A stretch of DNA of 64,000 bases from Macrococcoides epidermidis (GTDB taxonomy: Bacteria; Bacillota; Bacilli; Staphylococcales; Staphylococcaceae): the NCBI RefSeq assembly GCF_042659445.1, contig NZ_JBHSSR010000001.1, one strand, 5' to 3'. Shown here piece by piece: positions 54,490 through 63,666 of this stretch (position 1 is its first letter; the number at the start of each line of letters is the position of its first letter). The position numbers and the translations under genes are program-made. The notes beneath the pieces were generated by a model. That model saw only the letters and a program-made list of their open reading frames with translations. It had not been told where the DNA came from and did not search any database.

Positions 54490-56301
54490 TTAAAACTTCT
54501 TATTTGCTTCACCGATCACAAGTGCCTTAACATCATCATCAGACATTGACATTAATCGATCAATATCTGCCATTAACGCATCATAGTCTTTAGGTACTGC
54601 ACGACCAACATAAATTTTTTCATGAACTTGATCTTCAGAAACCTCATTTTCATTCAATAATTCTTCGTACATTTTTTCACCAGGTCTTAATCCAGTGAAT
54701 TCAATACCAATATCTTCAATTGAATAACCCGCAAGTTCAATAACATTTTTTGCTAAATCGACGATTTTAACTGGTTCTCCCATATCAAGTACAAACACTT
54801 CCCCACCATCAGCTAGTACTCCTGCCTGTATAACGAGTCTACTTGCTTCTGGAATCGTCATGAAATATCTTGTGATATCAGGATGTGTGACTGTTACAGG
54901 ACCACCATTTTCAATTTGCTTTTTAAATAATGGAATTACTGATCCACGACTACCTAAAACATTACCAAAACGAACAGCAACAAATTTAGTTTCAGATCGT
55001 TTGTCTAAATTTTGTACAACCATTTCTGCCCAACGTTTCGTTGCACCCATGATATTTGGCGGATTAACTGCTTTATCAGTTGACACCATTACAAATGTTT
55101 TAACGCCAAATGCATCACTCGCTTCAGCAATATTTTTTGTGCCAAAAATATTATTTTTAATCGCTTCTTTAGGATTAGCTTCCATTAATGGTACATGTTT
55201 ATGTGCTGCAGCATGGAAAACGATGTCTGGACGATATTTCTCAACAATTTTAAACATTCTGTCACGATCCTGAATATCGGCAATAACAGGTACAAAATTA
55301 ATGTGTCCATCCTTAAAACGATTCTTCATTTCCATTGTGATGTTATATATACTATTCTCACCATGACCTACTAATAACACACGTTTCGGACCAAAGCTAG
55401 AAGCTTGTCTAACGATTTCAGAACCAATAGAGCCTCCAGCGCCAGTAATTAATATTGTTTTATTATTAATTTCATCTCGAATACCATCTGAATCTAATTT
55501 AACAGGATCTCGACCGAGTAAATCTTCTAAATCAATATTTTTAAGATGGGCAACTTCTTTTTTTCCTGTTAATACATCATCAATATTAGGCATTATTTGA
55601 ACTTTAACGCCTGACTCAATACATATATCATAAAGTTCTTTTAATTTATATTGAGTCAACGATGGAATCGCTAGAATTACTTTATCAATATTATATTTAT
55701 CGATCGAAGCACGTAAATCATTTCGAGAACCCATCACTTTAACACCGTTAATGACTTGCTTATATTTGTTAACATCATCATCTAAAAATACTACCGGCTT
55801 CATTTTCATAGAAGGTACATTTTCCATTTGGCGTGCGAGTGTTGTACCGCCTCGACCAGCACCAAATATTAATACACGTTCAAATTCTTCAGTATTCTCA
55901 TTATTCTTTTTGAAAACTCTAAAGAAAATACGTGTTGCTCCAATAAAGACGATAAGGCATAACCAAATGATGATTACTGCACCAAAGATAATGTTGTTCG
56001 TTTCTTTCATCAAAGTTAAAACTAAATATGTTAATACTGTACCGACAAATACTGCTAATGTTACGGCATAAACAATAGATAATAATTCTTTAACACTTGC
56101 GTAAATCCATAATCTATTAAATAAATTAAATAAAAAGGCAAATAAGAGATAGGCTAATAATATCGATACAGCTGTTACTACAAAGTATATATTCGGCTCA
56201 GGAGTCGATCCTTTAATAATTAACCAGGCAAGAAATACTGAGCCAATTACTATTAAGGTATCGATTAAGACGAGTAGTAACGTTTTGAAATTCTTATGCA
56301 T
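54490..56301 (-). CDS. capD: UDP-HexNAc 4,6-dehydratase, CapD/PglF type
   Basis: 603 residues. Four N-terminal helices (to about 125), a first Rossmann domain (VLIFGAGRGGTTLARQM near 143) and the catalytic SDR domain (ILITGAGGSIGSEIVRQ near 287; VSTDKAVNPPNIMGATKR near 400). In the catalytic site Met replaces the usual SDR Tyr (MxxxK), as in PglF/CapD. Converts UDP-GlcNAc to the 4-keto-6-deoxy form. AGAGGA ribosome site; 24 bases after capB. Confidence 0.88.
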   Translation of the reverse strand: MHKNFKTLLLVLIDTLIVIGSVFLAWLIIKGSTPEPNIYFVVTAVSILLAYLLFAFLFNLFNRLWIYASVKELLSIVYAVTLAVFVGTVLTYLVLTLMKETNNIIFGAVIIIWLCLIVFIGATRIFFRVFKKNNENTEEFERVLIFGAGRGGTTLARQMENVPSMKMKPVVFLDDDVNKYKQVINGVKVMGSRNDLRASIDKYNIDKVILAIPSLTQYKLKELYDICIESGVKVQIMPNIDDVLTGKKEVAHLKNIDLEDLLGRDPVKLDSDGIRDEINNKTILITGAGGSIGSEIVRQASSFGPKRVLLVGHGENSIYNITMEMKNRFKDGHINFVPVIADIQDRDRMFKIVEKYRPDIVFHAAAHKHVPLMEANPKEAIKNNIFGTKNIAEASDAFGVKTFVMVSTDKAVNPPNIMGATKRWAEMVVQNLDKRSETKFVAVRFGNVLGSRGSVIPLFKKQIENGGPVTVTHPDITRYFMTIPEASRLVIQAGVLADGGEVFVLDMGEPVKIVDLAKNVIELAGYSIEDIGIEFTGLRPGEKMYEELLNENEVSEDQVHEKIYVGRAVPKDYDALMADIDRLMSMSDDDVKALVIGEANKKF

Positions 56302-56325
56302 ACAAAAAATCCTCTCTATAACTAA

Positions 56326-57027
56326 TTATTGATAAACGTAATATTTATCTGTGTCATACTCGTCATTATTAAATACTATACCTAATAATTTAGAGTTTTC
56401 ACTTACAGTTAATAAATCACGCGCTTCTTTAACATTGGATTTATTATTTTCTTGTTTATCAATAACTAATACCATGCCATCTACTTTTGCGGAAATAATT
56501 TGTGAATCAGTTACAGATAAAACTGGAGGACTGTCAAAGATTATTAAATCATAGTATGTGCATAATTCATCAAGCATTATGTCTAAATTTTTTGAGTTTA
56601 ATAACTCAGAAGGATTTGGTGGGACAGGCCCAGCTGACATAATATCTAAGTTTTCTACTTCAGTTGGTTGAATAGTTTGTTTCAATGTGCTTTGTTCTGT
56701 GAGATATGTCGACAGACCAACAGCATTTTTTACTCCAAACGTATTATGAACAGTCGGTTTTCGCATATCTGCATCAATGAATAAAACCTTTGTATTATTT
56801 TGCGCAAATACACAGGCAAGATTTGCTGAAACTGTTGACTTACCCTCTTGTTGTACAGAAGATGTTACAAGTAACTTTTGTAATTGGCTACCTGGTGTCG
56901 AAAATGAAATGTTTGTTCGTAAAGTTCTGAATTGCTCTGACACAGGCGATTTAGGATCTTCTAAAGTGATTAATTTTCTAGCTTTTTCCGTTCTATTTTT
57001 TATCTTACTTTTACTTTTCTTGAACAT
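56326..57027 (-). CDS. capB: Capsule tyrosine kinase CapB/CpsD
   Basis: BY-kinase cytoplasmic part, 233 residues. Walker A SSVQQEGKSTVSANLA near 55, Walker A-prime VLFIDADMRKP near 82, Walker B LIIFDSPPVLSV near 160. The C-terminus carries the Tyr cluster YDTDKYYVYQ whose phosphorylation controls chain length. Needs the CapA membrane activator, encoded next upstream. Confidence 0.9.
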   Translation of the reverse strand: MFKKSKSKIKNRTEKARKLITLEDPKSPVSEQFRTLRTNISFSTPGSQLQKLLVTSSVQQEGKSTVSANLACVFAQNNTKVLFIDADMRKPTVHNTFGVKNAVGLSTYLTEQSTLKQTIQPTEVENLDIMSAGPVPPNPSELLNSKNLDIMLDELCTYYDLIIFDSPPVLSVTDSQIISAKVDGMVLVIDKQENNKSNVKEARDLLTVSENSKLLGIVFNNDEYDTDKYYVYQ

Positions 57028-57053
57028 AATAAAACTCCTTTGTCATTCAATGA

Positions 57054-57722
57054 TTATTTGATATATGGAATGTTACCGATTACTGAAACGCCAATTTCAC
57101 GTTCAACTTGCTCTGAAGTTTTAAGAGATACATCCATTAAAGCTTTAGCTAAAACATAGAATAGACTTAATAACAGACCTAAAGCTGCACCAATACCGAT
57201 ATTGATTAAAGGCGTAGGTTCAACTGGTTTTGCATTGCGGATAACACGTGCTTTAGAAGCAACTTTTAAGTTGTTTAAATCTAATGAGTTTTTTTCTACC
57301 ATTGTCTTCGTAATTTCGTTTGCAATATCTACAGCACGTTTTTGTGAAGGGTTCTCAACTGTAATCGTTAATAATGTCGAGTTTTGAACAGCTGTTGCAT
57401 CGATATCTTTTGCTAAATCTTCTGGTAATACATTAAGATTCAACTTATCTATTACCGGTAAAAGTGTGTCTGGTAATTTTGCGATACTTGCATATGTAGT
57501 AATAGATTGTAAGTTCGTTTGTAAATCTACAGCATCATTACTCTTGCTTGTACGCGTTTCTTGATTTACAAGTAAAGTAGCTTCTGACTTGTACACTGGT
57601 GTTAGTAAAAAATAAGAAATTGCTGCAGCGAGTAAAGCAAATAAAATCGTAACACCTAGAATAAATTTCCAACCTTTCTTTAATGCCTCAAAAATTTGAG
57701 TGAAATTCATGGTATCTTGCAT
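57054..57722 (-). CDS. capA: Chain-length determinant / kinase activator CapA
   Basis: 222 residues with the Wzz layout: helix 1 about 20-40, extracytoplasmic domain, helix 2 about 175-195 preceded by KPVEPTPLINIGIG. The cytoplasmic C-terminus activates CapB. Ribosome site GGAGG, seven bases from the ATG. A 171-base gap upstream with phased repeats suggests its own promoter. Confidence 0.88.
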   Translation of the reverse strand: MQDTMNFTQIFEALKKGWKFILGVTILFALLAAAISYFLLTPVYKSEATLLVNQETRTSKSNDAVDLQTNLQSITTYASIAKLPDTLLPVIDKLNLNVLPEDLAKDIDATAVQNSTLLTITVENPSQKRAVDIANEITKTMVEKNSLDLNNLKVASKARVIRNAKPVEPTPLINIGIGAALGLLLSLFYVLAKALMDVSLKTSEQVEREIGVSVIGNIPYIK

Positions 57723-57838
57723 TTTGTTACCTCCAAAAAGTTCTAATTAATTTTATAATCAATTTATTTTACCATAAGAAATTTATGTTTTTACTACATT
57801 TTAGAAATTTTGTTTATAAAATGTCTATTTCAAAATGA

Positions 57839-57882
57839 ATTTACAAAAATTTTAAGTGATATTTACAAAAACTTTACAATAA
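57839..57882 (-). repeat. Phased direct repeats upstream of capA
   Basis: ATTTACAAAAA occurs at 57839 and 57861 (22 bases apart) and an imperfect third copy CTTTACAATAA (9 of 11) at 57872 (11 bases further). On the capA strand it reads TTTTTGTAAAT. Spacing of one and two helical turns places all copies on one face of the DNA, about 120-160 bases before capA. Confidence 0.6.
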
Positions 57883-57893
57883 GATATTCGTCG

Positions 57894-59174
57894 CTAACTA
57901 TCCAAATTATTTTCAGTTGCATTAGCTACTAATCGATTTAAATATTTATGAGATACGATAAATACAATGATTGCCATTGTAAATTCAGAAATAAGTGTAG
58001 CAAATATAGCACCTTCCACTTTAAATATTGGAATTAATATAATATTTGCAATGAGGTTGATAATTGCAATAATCGCATTGATTCTCATCATTTTATATAC
58101 CATATGTTGCGTAGAAAGTATTGTGCCATTTACCGCAGTAGCAAATTTAAATAATATCGCCAGACTCAATAGTTGAAGATAAAACACTGAATCTAAATAT
58201 TTTTCTCCAGCCGTGAACAATATTAAGTACTTCGCTGTGAACCATATAAATACTATCCCTACTACACCAAGTAAAAATAATATAATCGAGCTTCTTTGAT
58301 TAAACCTTTTTAGCTGAACTGGATCATGGGTTGCCCAGACATGTATTCGTGTATAAAAAATACGTCTAAATATTAAATCAGGAAACATAAATGCAAGTTG
58401 AATTATTGCAAATGCAGCATTGTATTCACCTACTGCTACTTTTCCAACTAAAAATGATAATAATAATACATTACTTTGATAATAAATAAAATAAAATATA
58501 CCTATCAAACCGAAAGGATAAGTTTCTTTAAATGTTTCTAAAACTGTAGCATCTTCAGGAATCTTGGCATCTTGTAATACAGGCACTTTTATTTCGCGAG
58601 TATATAACTTTCTAACAACACGCCAAAAAGGAAAAATAGCAAGTATAGATAGAATTACAATATACCATCCTAATGCAATAATATCTTTGAATGTTAATAC
58701 TGCTAGTACGGCTGCAAAAAAGCGTACAAAGTATAATAAGAAGTTGCTTAATGAAACAGCTTTAAAATTTTCTTCAATTTGGTTGATTGAATTGTTTATG
58801 GCATATATACCTTGCAAGAAAATATTCGGTACAATTAATAATAGAAAGTATTTTGTTTCAAAATCATACATTGGTGAGAATACAACTATTAAAAGTATTA
58901 ACAAGGTGATCGTAAAGCTAATGGTAAATAATGAAATACATGCATTCACATAACGATATGCTCTTCTACCTTCTACAGCGAAACTTTTAACAATAAAATC
59001 TGCTACACCAAAGCCAATTATCACTGATAATATATTAATAAAAGTTAGACCTATACCAAAGATACCGTAATCTTCCTTAGCAAGATTACGTGCAAGGAGA
59101 ATGTTCATGAGTAACCCCATAATGGCACCCATACCAGTGCCTAAAAACATCCAAACAAAATTCATTTTTTTCAT
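57894..59174 (-). CDS. Polysaccharide flippase (Wzx-type)
   Basis: 426 residues, about 12 membrane segments, MATE/MVF fold. LGTGMGAIMGLLMNILLARN at the N-terminus is the classic opening of oligosaccharide flippases. Moves the undecaprenyl-linked repeat unit across the membrane. A basic loop near residues 185-200. Followed by the capA promoter region. Confidence 0.88.
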   Translation of the reverse strand: MKKMNFVWMFLGTGMGAIMGLLMNILLARNLAKEDYGIFGIGLTFINILSVIIGFGVADFIVKSFAVEGRRAYRYVNACISLFTISFTITLLILLIVVFSPMYDFETKYFLLLIVPNIFLQGIYAINNSINQIEENFKAVSLSNFLLYFVRFFAAVLAVLTFKDIIALGWYIVILSILAIFPFWRVVRKLYTREIKVPVLQDAKIPEDATVLETFKETYPFGLIGIFYFIYYQSNVLLLSFLVGKVAVGEYNAAFAIIQLAFMFPDLIFRRIFYTRIHVWATHDPVQLKRFNQRSSIILFLLGVVGIVFIWFTAKYLILFTAGEKYLDSVFYLQLLSLAILFKFATAVNGTILSTQHMVYKMMRINAIIAIINLIANIILIPIFKVEGAIFATLISEFTMAIIVFIVSHKYLNRLVANATENNLDS

Positions 59175-59201
59175 CTAGAAAAAACTCCAATCACGTGCAT
59201 A

Positions 59202-60317
59202 TTAATTAAGATATGCCTGTTCATAATCCTTCATTACAGAATCTAAAGTGAAAGATTCAACCTTTTCCTTACTTTTATCACCCATATTCTTACGTAGATT
59301 ATCATCTTTTAATAATTTAACAAATGCATAAGTTAAACTTTCATCATTTCCTTTTTCTACGATATAACCATTTTCATTATCATCTACTAAATCTACTAAA
59401 CCACGTGTATCAGTTACAACACATGGCAAACCTTGTGCCATACCCTCCATAATACTTTTAGGTAAGCCTTCACGATGACTTAATAATGTCATAACATCAG
59501 AAATTTGCAATAAGTTAGGAACATCCCTTCTGAACCCTAAGAAATGTACATCTTTTAAGTGATTGTTAGTTTTATACTGTTCATATAATTCCAGATTTGG
59601 GCCAATACCAGCAAATAATAATACAGCTTCTGGTACTGCTTCCTTGATATTATTCCAATTTTGTAAAATAAACATTTGATTTTTATTGTCATTCATTTCA
59701 GCAACACAAATAATCACTTTGTCTGATGAAGACAAACCTAATTCAGTTCTCAAATTTAATTTCTCTTCATCTGTTAATTGTGGGTGATCAATTTCAACCC
59801 CTACACCTTTAATATGTATTAAATTGTCATTTGAAAACCCTAATCGTTTAGCTGTCACAGTATCTTCATTATTAGTAGTAATTAATAAATCAGTTTTTGC
59901 AGCAGTCATTTTTTCTAATGGAAAATACAACAACCAGTTCATCAGCGGCGCATCTTTAAAGAAATGAAATCCATGAGCTGTATAGATTAATTTCCCTTTC
60001 ATATGGGCCGGTTTTGCTAAACGCGTTAAGAATGCTGCTATAGGTGTATGAACATGAACAATATCAAAATCTTCACTTTTCATCGTTTCTTTTAATATTT
60101 GATAACTTTTTAAATTATCTGTAGATAGTGGATTACGATTTATCGGTACTTCAATCGTATGTACACCAATTTGATCTAGCTGTTCTTTATGACCGCCATA
60201 ATCTTCATTCGCTATAGCATAAACTTCATAACCTTTATCCATTAACATTTTCATATACGGCGTATGGAACGCAGTAAAATGACGAAATACATTCGCTGAA
60301 AATAATACCTTTTTCAT
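59202..60317 (-). CDS. GT4 glycosyltransferase, PglA/EpsD-like
   Basis: 371-residue GT-B enzyme. MKKVLFSANVFRHFTAFHTP and VHVHTPIAAFLTRLA, then YTAHGFHFFKDAPLMNWLLY mark the subgroup that adds the second sugar to an undecaprenyl-linked HexNAc (PglA/EpsD). Donor-site EX7E motif appears as REGLPKSIMEGMAQGLPCVV. Ribosome site AGAGGG. Confidence 0.82.
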   Translation of the reverse strand: MKKVLFSANVFRHFTAFHTPYMKMLMDKGYEVYAIANEDYGGHKEQLDQIGVHTIEVPINRNPLSTDNLKSYQILKETMKSEDFDIVHVHTPIAAFLTRLAKPAHMKGKLIYTAHGFHFFKDAPLMNWLLYFPLEKMTAAKTDLLITTNNEDTVTAKRLGFSNDNLIHIKGVGVEIDHPQLTDEEKLNLRTELGLSSSDKVIICVAEMNDNKNQMFILQNWNNIKEAVPEAVLLFAGIGPNLELYEQYKTNNHLKDVHFLGFRRDVPNLLQISDVMTLLSHREGLPKSIMEGMAQGLPCVVTDTRGLVDLVDDNENGYIVEKGNDESLTYAFVKLLKDDNLRKNMGDKSKEKVESFTLDSVMKDYEQAYLN

Positions 60318-60359
60318 TTTAATCCCTCTTTTATTAATGTTTTATCAATATCGCTACGA

Positions 60360-61373
60360 TTATTTGCCCTTAATTTTTCTGTAGATAGGTAAAACGATAC
60401 TAAATAATTTAATCGTATTTTTAATACCTATACCACTTATCAATAAATTTATACGTTTCGTTAACTTAGTATATGCATATTGACGCAAATAATCATGAGA
60501 TTTTAATTCGGCTATTAATTGATTTCGCTCATTTCTATTTAATAGTGCACCATAGATGAAAGCAATAAAATATTTATTCGCTATATTGCACTTCAATTTA
60601 AATTCAGTGTTTTCATTCAATTTTATATCATGCTTTTCAAATAAATCATCAACGATTTTTGAAGCATATAGAGGATCAACAATATTTTTGTAACTCATCG
60701 TACCCGTAATTTGACCTGCTCGTTGTTGACGGTATTCTAATACCGCTTCATCAAAGTATGCAACTGACTTTGCTAAGGCAAATACAATCGGTGTCCACAT
60801 CATATCTTCGTAATTCTTATTCCTAATAAAATAAAGTTCATTATCTTTAATAATTTTAGTTTTTACAAAAAATGGCCATGCATACCAACTAAACATCAAT
60901 TCTTTATCTAAAATCATTTCTAAAACTTGCTTACCAGATAAACCTTTAAAATCTTCTGGCATAAATGGTCTTTTAACACGTTCATGTTTATTATCAAGCA
61001 TATAAAAGTAATTATAATCAAATAGCACAATATCTGGATGATTATTTTGCTCAATAAAGCTAAAAATATCATCAAAAAATACTTTTGAATAAAAATCATC
61101 TGAGTCAAGCATTACAATGTATTCACCCTGTGCTGCGCGAATACCTGTATTTCTAGCAGCAGCTATTCCACCATTAGCCTGACTGATTATTTTAATATTT
61201 GAATGATTCTTTTTATAATCTTCTGCAATATGTAATGAATTGTCCGGAGAATCATCATTTACAATAATCATTTCATATAAATTAGGATCGACGTCCTGTT
61301 TAAGTATACTTTCTATAGATTCAGGTAAGTATTGTTCAACATTATAAACTGGCATAATTATACTTAATTTCAT
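60360..61373 (-). CDS. GT2 glycosyltransferase
   Basis: 337 residues. GT-A opening LSIIMPVYNVEQYLPESIES, GGIAAARNTGIRAAQGEYIV, and metal-binding DSDD near residue 96. A C-terminal helical tail (from about 230) of the CapH/EpsJ-like kind. Adds a sugar to the growing repeat unit; donor unknown. Confidence 0.85.
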   Translation of the reverse strand: MKLSIIMPVYNVEQYLPESIESILKQDVDPNLYEMIIVNDDSPDNSLHIAEDYKKNHSNIKIISQANGGIAAARNTGIRAAQGEYIVMLDSDDFYSKVFFDDIFSFIEQNNHPDIVLFDYNYFYMLDNKHERVKRPFMPEDFKGLSGKQVLEMILDKELMFSWYAWPFFVKTKIIKDNELYFIRNKNYEDMMWTPIVFALAKSVAYFDEAVLEYRQQRAGQITGTMSYKNIVDPLYASKIVDDLFEKHDIKLNENTEFKLKCNIANKYFIAFIYGALLNRNERNQLIAELKSHDYLRQYAYTKLTKRINLLISGIGIKNTIKLFSIVLPIYRKIKGK

Positions 61374-61383
61374 AAAATGCTCC

Positions 61384-62007
61384 TTATGTATTCTTTATCA
61401 CTTTTGCAGGTACACCTACAGCAATTACATTTGACTGAATATCTTTTACGACACTCGCACCACTACCTATAGTGACCCAATCTCCCACACTTATCGTGGG
61501 ATTCACCACAGCTGAAGCACCGATTTGTGTTCCTTCACCAATTTTGACAGCACCTGTTAAAGTAGCATTTGGAGAAATATGAGCATAATTATTTACAACA
61601 CAATCATGTTCAACGATTGCCCCACTGTTAATGATCACCTGTTTATTTATTTTTGCATCAGCATTGATTATTGCGCCTGGCATAACTAAAGTACCACTAC
61701 CTATTTGGGCACTTTTAGAAATAATCGCAAGCGGAGAGAGTAACCGAGCAAACATTTCATCTGTTAAATTTTCTCTTTCAATAATTAATTTACGAACTTT
61801 ATTATTTCCAATGCCGAAGAAAAGCAATGCGTTTGTTTCTTTTACCATTTCAGAGATGTGATGTGAGTTGCCGTATAACACACCATTCTTTTCAAATCTT
61901 TTCTCAAAAGCATCATCAGCGATACCTACTATTGTATAGCCCAAGTGAGCAGCTACTTCCGAAACAACCTTTTTATGTCCGCTATTTCCAATAATGATTA
62001 ACTTCAT
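61384..62007 (-). CDS. PglD/NeuD-like sugar O/N-acetyltransferase
   Basis: 207 residues. N-terminal nucleotide-sugar domain (IIIGNSGHKKVVSEVA near residue 3), then a left-handed parallel beta-helix with hexapeptide repeats. The catalytic His lies in VEHDCVVNNYAHISPNATL. In bacillosamine routes PglD acetylates the 4-amino group. It shares the TAATG stop/start with the upstream glycosyltransferase. Confidence 0.85.
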   Translation of the reverse strand: MKLIIIGNSGHKKVVSEVAAHLGYTIVGIADDAFEKRFEKNGVLYGNSHHISEMVKETNALLFFGIGNNKVRKLIIERENLTDEMFARLLSPLAIISKSAQIGSGTLVMPGAIINADAKINKQVIINSGAIVEHDCVVNNYAHISPNATLTGAVKIGEGTQIGASAVVNPTISVGDWVTIGSGASVVKDIQSNVIAVGVPAKVIKNT

Positions 62008-62927
62008 TACTTTTGTTTCCTTTTGTGATTTTCATATACTGCTTTAATAAAAGGTATTAATTCAGCTTTATCAAATAATGTATGCCATTCAAAATGACTT
62101 AAGTCAGGTGTAACAAAATCGAATTTTTCTAATGCGTCTCGATTTAAATTTGATAAATCACCATTTAATTTGTAAAAACGTGCATTATTTTCTTTCTCAA
62201 ATTCATTCACCCATTCATAACTTGTCGTTACCACTTTTAAATTTAAAGCGCAATATTCAAGTAATTTCGTGGAAGTTTGTTTGTTAAATGGAAATACATC
62301 AGGAATATAATTCATACCATAGCGTGCTTTCGCTGCTGTTAAAGGTAGTTCTTCATATGGTACACGGCCAATGAAATGAACATTCGGCAACTCACCATAA
62401 TCTTTTTCCAGATTCGGATCAGGTGTTCCGATTAAAATAATTGAAAGGTCACTATTTTTCTTAAACATTTCCAGCATCTTATTGAGTTCTCTTGATGGAT
62501 CCATCGTACCTATGTATACAAAATCATATTCTTTTTCTACATCATTTTGCAGAAAGTATTGCTTGTTAATCCCCATATCTCTATATATAAATGGTTGATT
62601 ATCTTTAAAATTAAAAACTTGATGCACCTTTTTATTTTGGAAAATACGACCATCAGGTTTTGCATTTAATAATTTTTTTAGGAAGTCTTTTATTTTAGCA
62701 TTTTTTCCTACCGTTATCGTGTTATATTCATGAATCAAAGCTTGCTTGTTATTACGTTTACGGTCTAGTCCCATGACTTTCCAGACGATATCGTATTCTT
62801 CCGTAATTTGAGCAGCATCTTCTACAACATCAACCAAAAATTCTCCAGATTCATTTAAATAAGAAGCATAAGCACCGATTTCTGGCATATATGCTTTACC
62901 TTCATGCAAGATAGCTATTTTTATCAC
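62007..62927 (-). CDS. Probable GT-B glycosyltransferase
   Basis: 306 residues starting at a GTG (IKIAILHEGKAYMPEIGAYA) eight bases after GGAGG. C-terminal half has the GT4-like donor fold: YDFVYIGTMDPSRELNKML, VHFIGRVPYEELP and STKLLEYCALNLKVVTT (EX7E-like). The N-terminal half is short. It is the first gene of this operon segment after the lipoprotein gene. Confidence 0.75.
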   Translation of the reverse strand: MIKIAILHEGKAYMPEIGAYASYLNESGEFLVDVVEDAAQITEEYDIVWKVMGLDRKRNNKQALIHEYNTITVGKNAKIKDFLKKLLNAKPDGRIFQNKKVHQVFNFKDNQPFIYRDMGINKQYFLQNDVEKEYDFVYIGTMDPSRELNKMLEMFKKNSDLSIILIGTPDPNLEKDYGELPNVHFIGRVPYEELPLTAAKARYGMNYIPDVFPFNKQTSTKLLEYCALNLKVVTTSYEWVNEFEKENNARFYKLNGDLSNLNRDALEKFDFVTPDLSHFEWHTLFDKAELIPFIKAVYENHKRKQK

Positions 62928-63056
62928 AAGTTAATCCTCCACACATTAGTTTTAAACTTAATTTATTATAGCATTATTTACATAGATATACATCAGAATT
63001 CCAATAAAATGGAACTTATGTTATATTGATAGACAAGATATAAAAGGAGGCATATT

Positions 63057-63626
63057 ATGCACAAACAACTTAAAAATCTTTCTATTCTATTTTTGTCATC
63101 TACATTATTTCTTACTGCTTGTGGTGGGGATAACGAAGAAGAAAAAGCAATAGAAAAAGCTAAAAAGGAAGCACAAATCGCTAAAGACAAATTAAAAGAA
63201 AAAGAAGAAGAATTAAAAGCTGAAAAAGAGAAAAATAGCAAAAACACTTCTACCGAAGAAAAAACAAATGAAACTGTTACTACTGAAACGCCACAAAAAG
63301 AAACTAATGATGAACAAACACCGGAAGAAATAAAAACTTCAGTGGCAAATCGTGATGAAGCTATTCAAAATGCCGTATCAACCCGAAATAATGCATTACA
63401 AGCTGCTTTATCTGAAAGAAATGCAACGTATCAAAAAGCCGATGCATTATTAAATAGTAGTTCTAATGCAGATGCAGTAAGACAACACGAAGGTATGCGT
63501 GCAGAAGCTGACCGTATTTATGAAAATAAAGTAATCGAAATCAATCGTAATTATTATGGTCAAGTGAATGAAGCATATCGCCAATTTAAAGGTCAAATGA
63601 ATGAAGTAATTAACCAGAACTCATAA
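63057..63626 (+). CDS. Coiled-coil lipoprotein on the opposite strand within the glycan locus
   Basis: 189 residues. Signal peptide about 1-21 with lipobox LTAC, then GGD; the next 45 residues are an E/K coiled coil, followed by a T/E-rich linker and a helical C-terminal region with a repeated R(N/D).A.Q.A pattern. Strong AAAGGAGG site. The whole complement is also partly open but lacks start signals. Lies between two minus-strand glycan genes. Function unknown. Confidence 0.78.
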   Translation: MHKQLKNLSILFLSSTLFLTACGGDNEEEKAIEKAKKEAQIAKDKLKEKEEELKAEKEKNSKNTSTEEKTNETVTTETPQKETNDEQTPEEIKTSVANRDEAIQNAVSTRNNALQAALSERNATYQKADALLNSSSNADAVRQHEGMRAEADRIYENKVIEINRNYYGQVNEAYRQFKGQMNEVINQNS

Positions 63627-63661
63627 AAAAACAGAAACAGCGCTGCTGTTTCTGTTTTTTT
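63627..63661. terminator. Bidirectional terminator
   Basis: ACAGAAACAGC, GCT loop, GCTGTTTCTGT with A and T runs either side, between convergent lipoprotein and dehydrogenase genes. Confidence 0.92.
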
Positions 63662-63666
63662 ATGGA

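Noticed and set aside
63015..63247. Hydrophobic reading frame opposite the lipoprotein gene
   Set aside because: It is the complement of Lys/Glu-rich coiled-coil codons, with no start signals.
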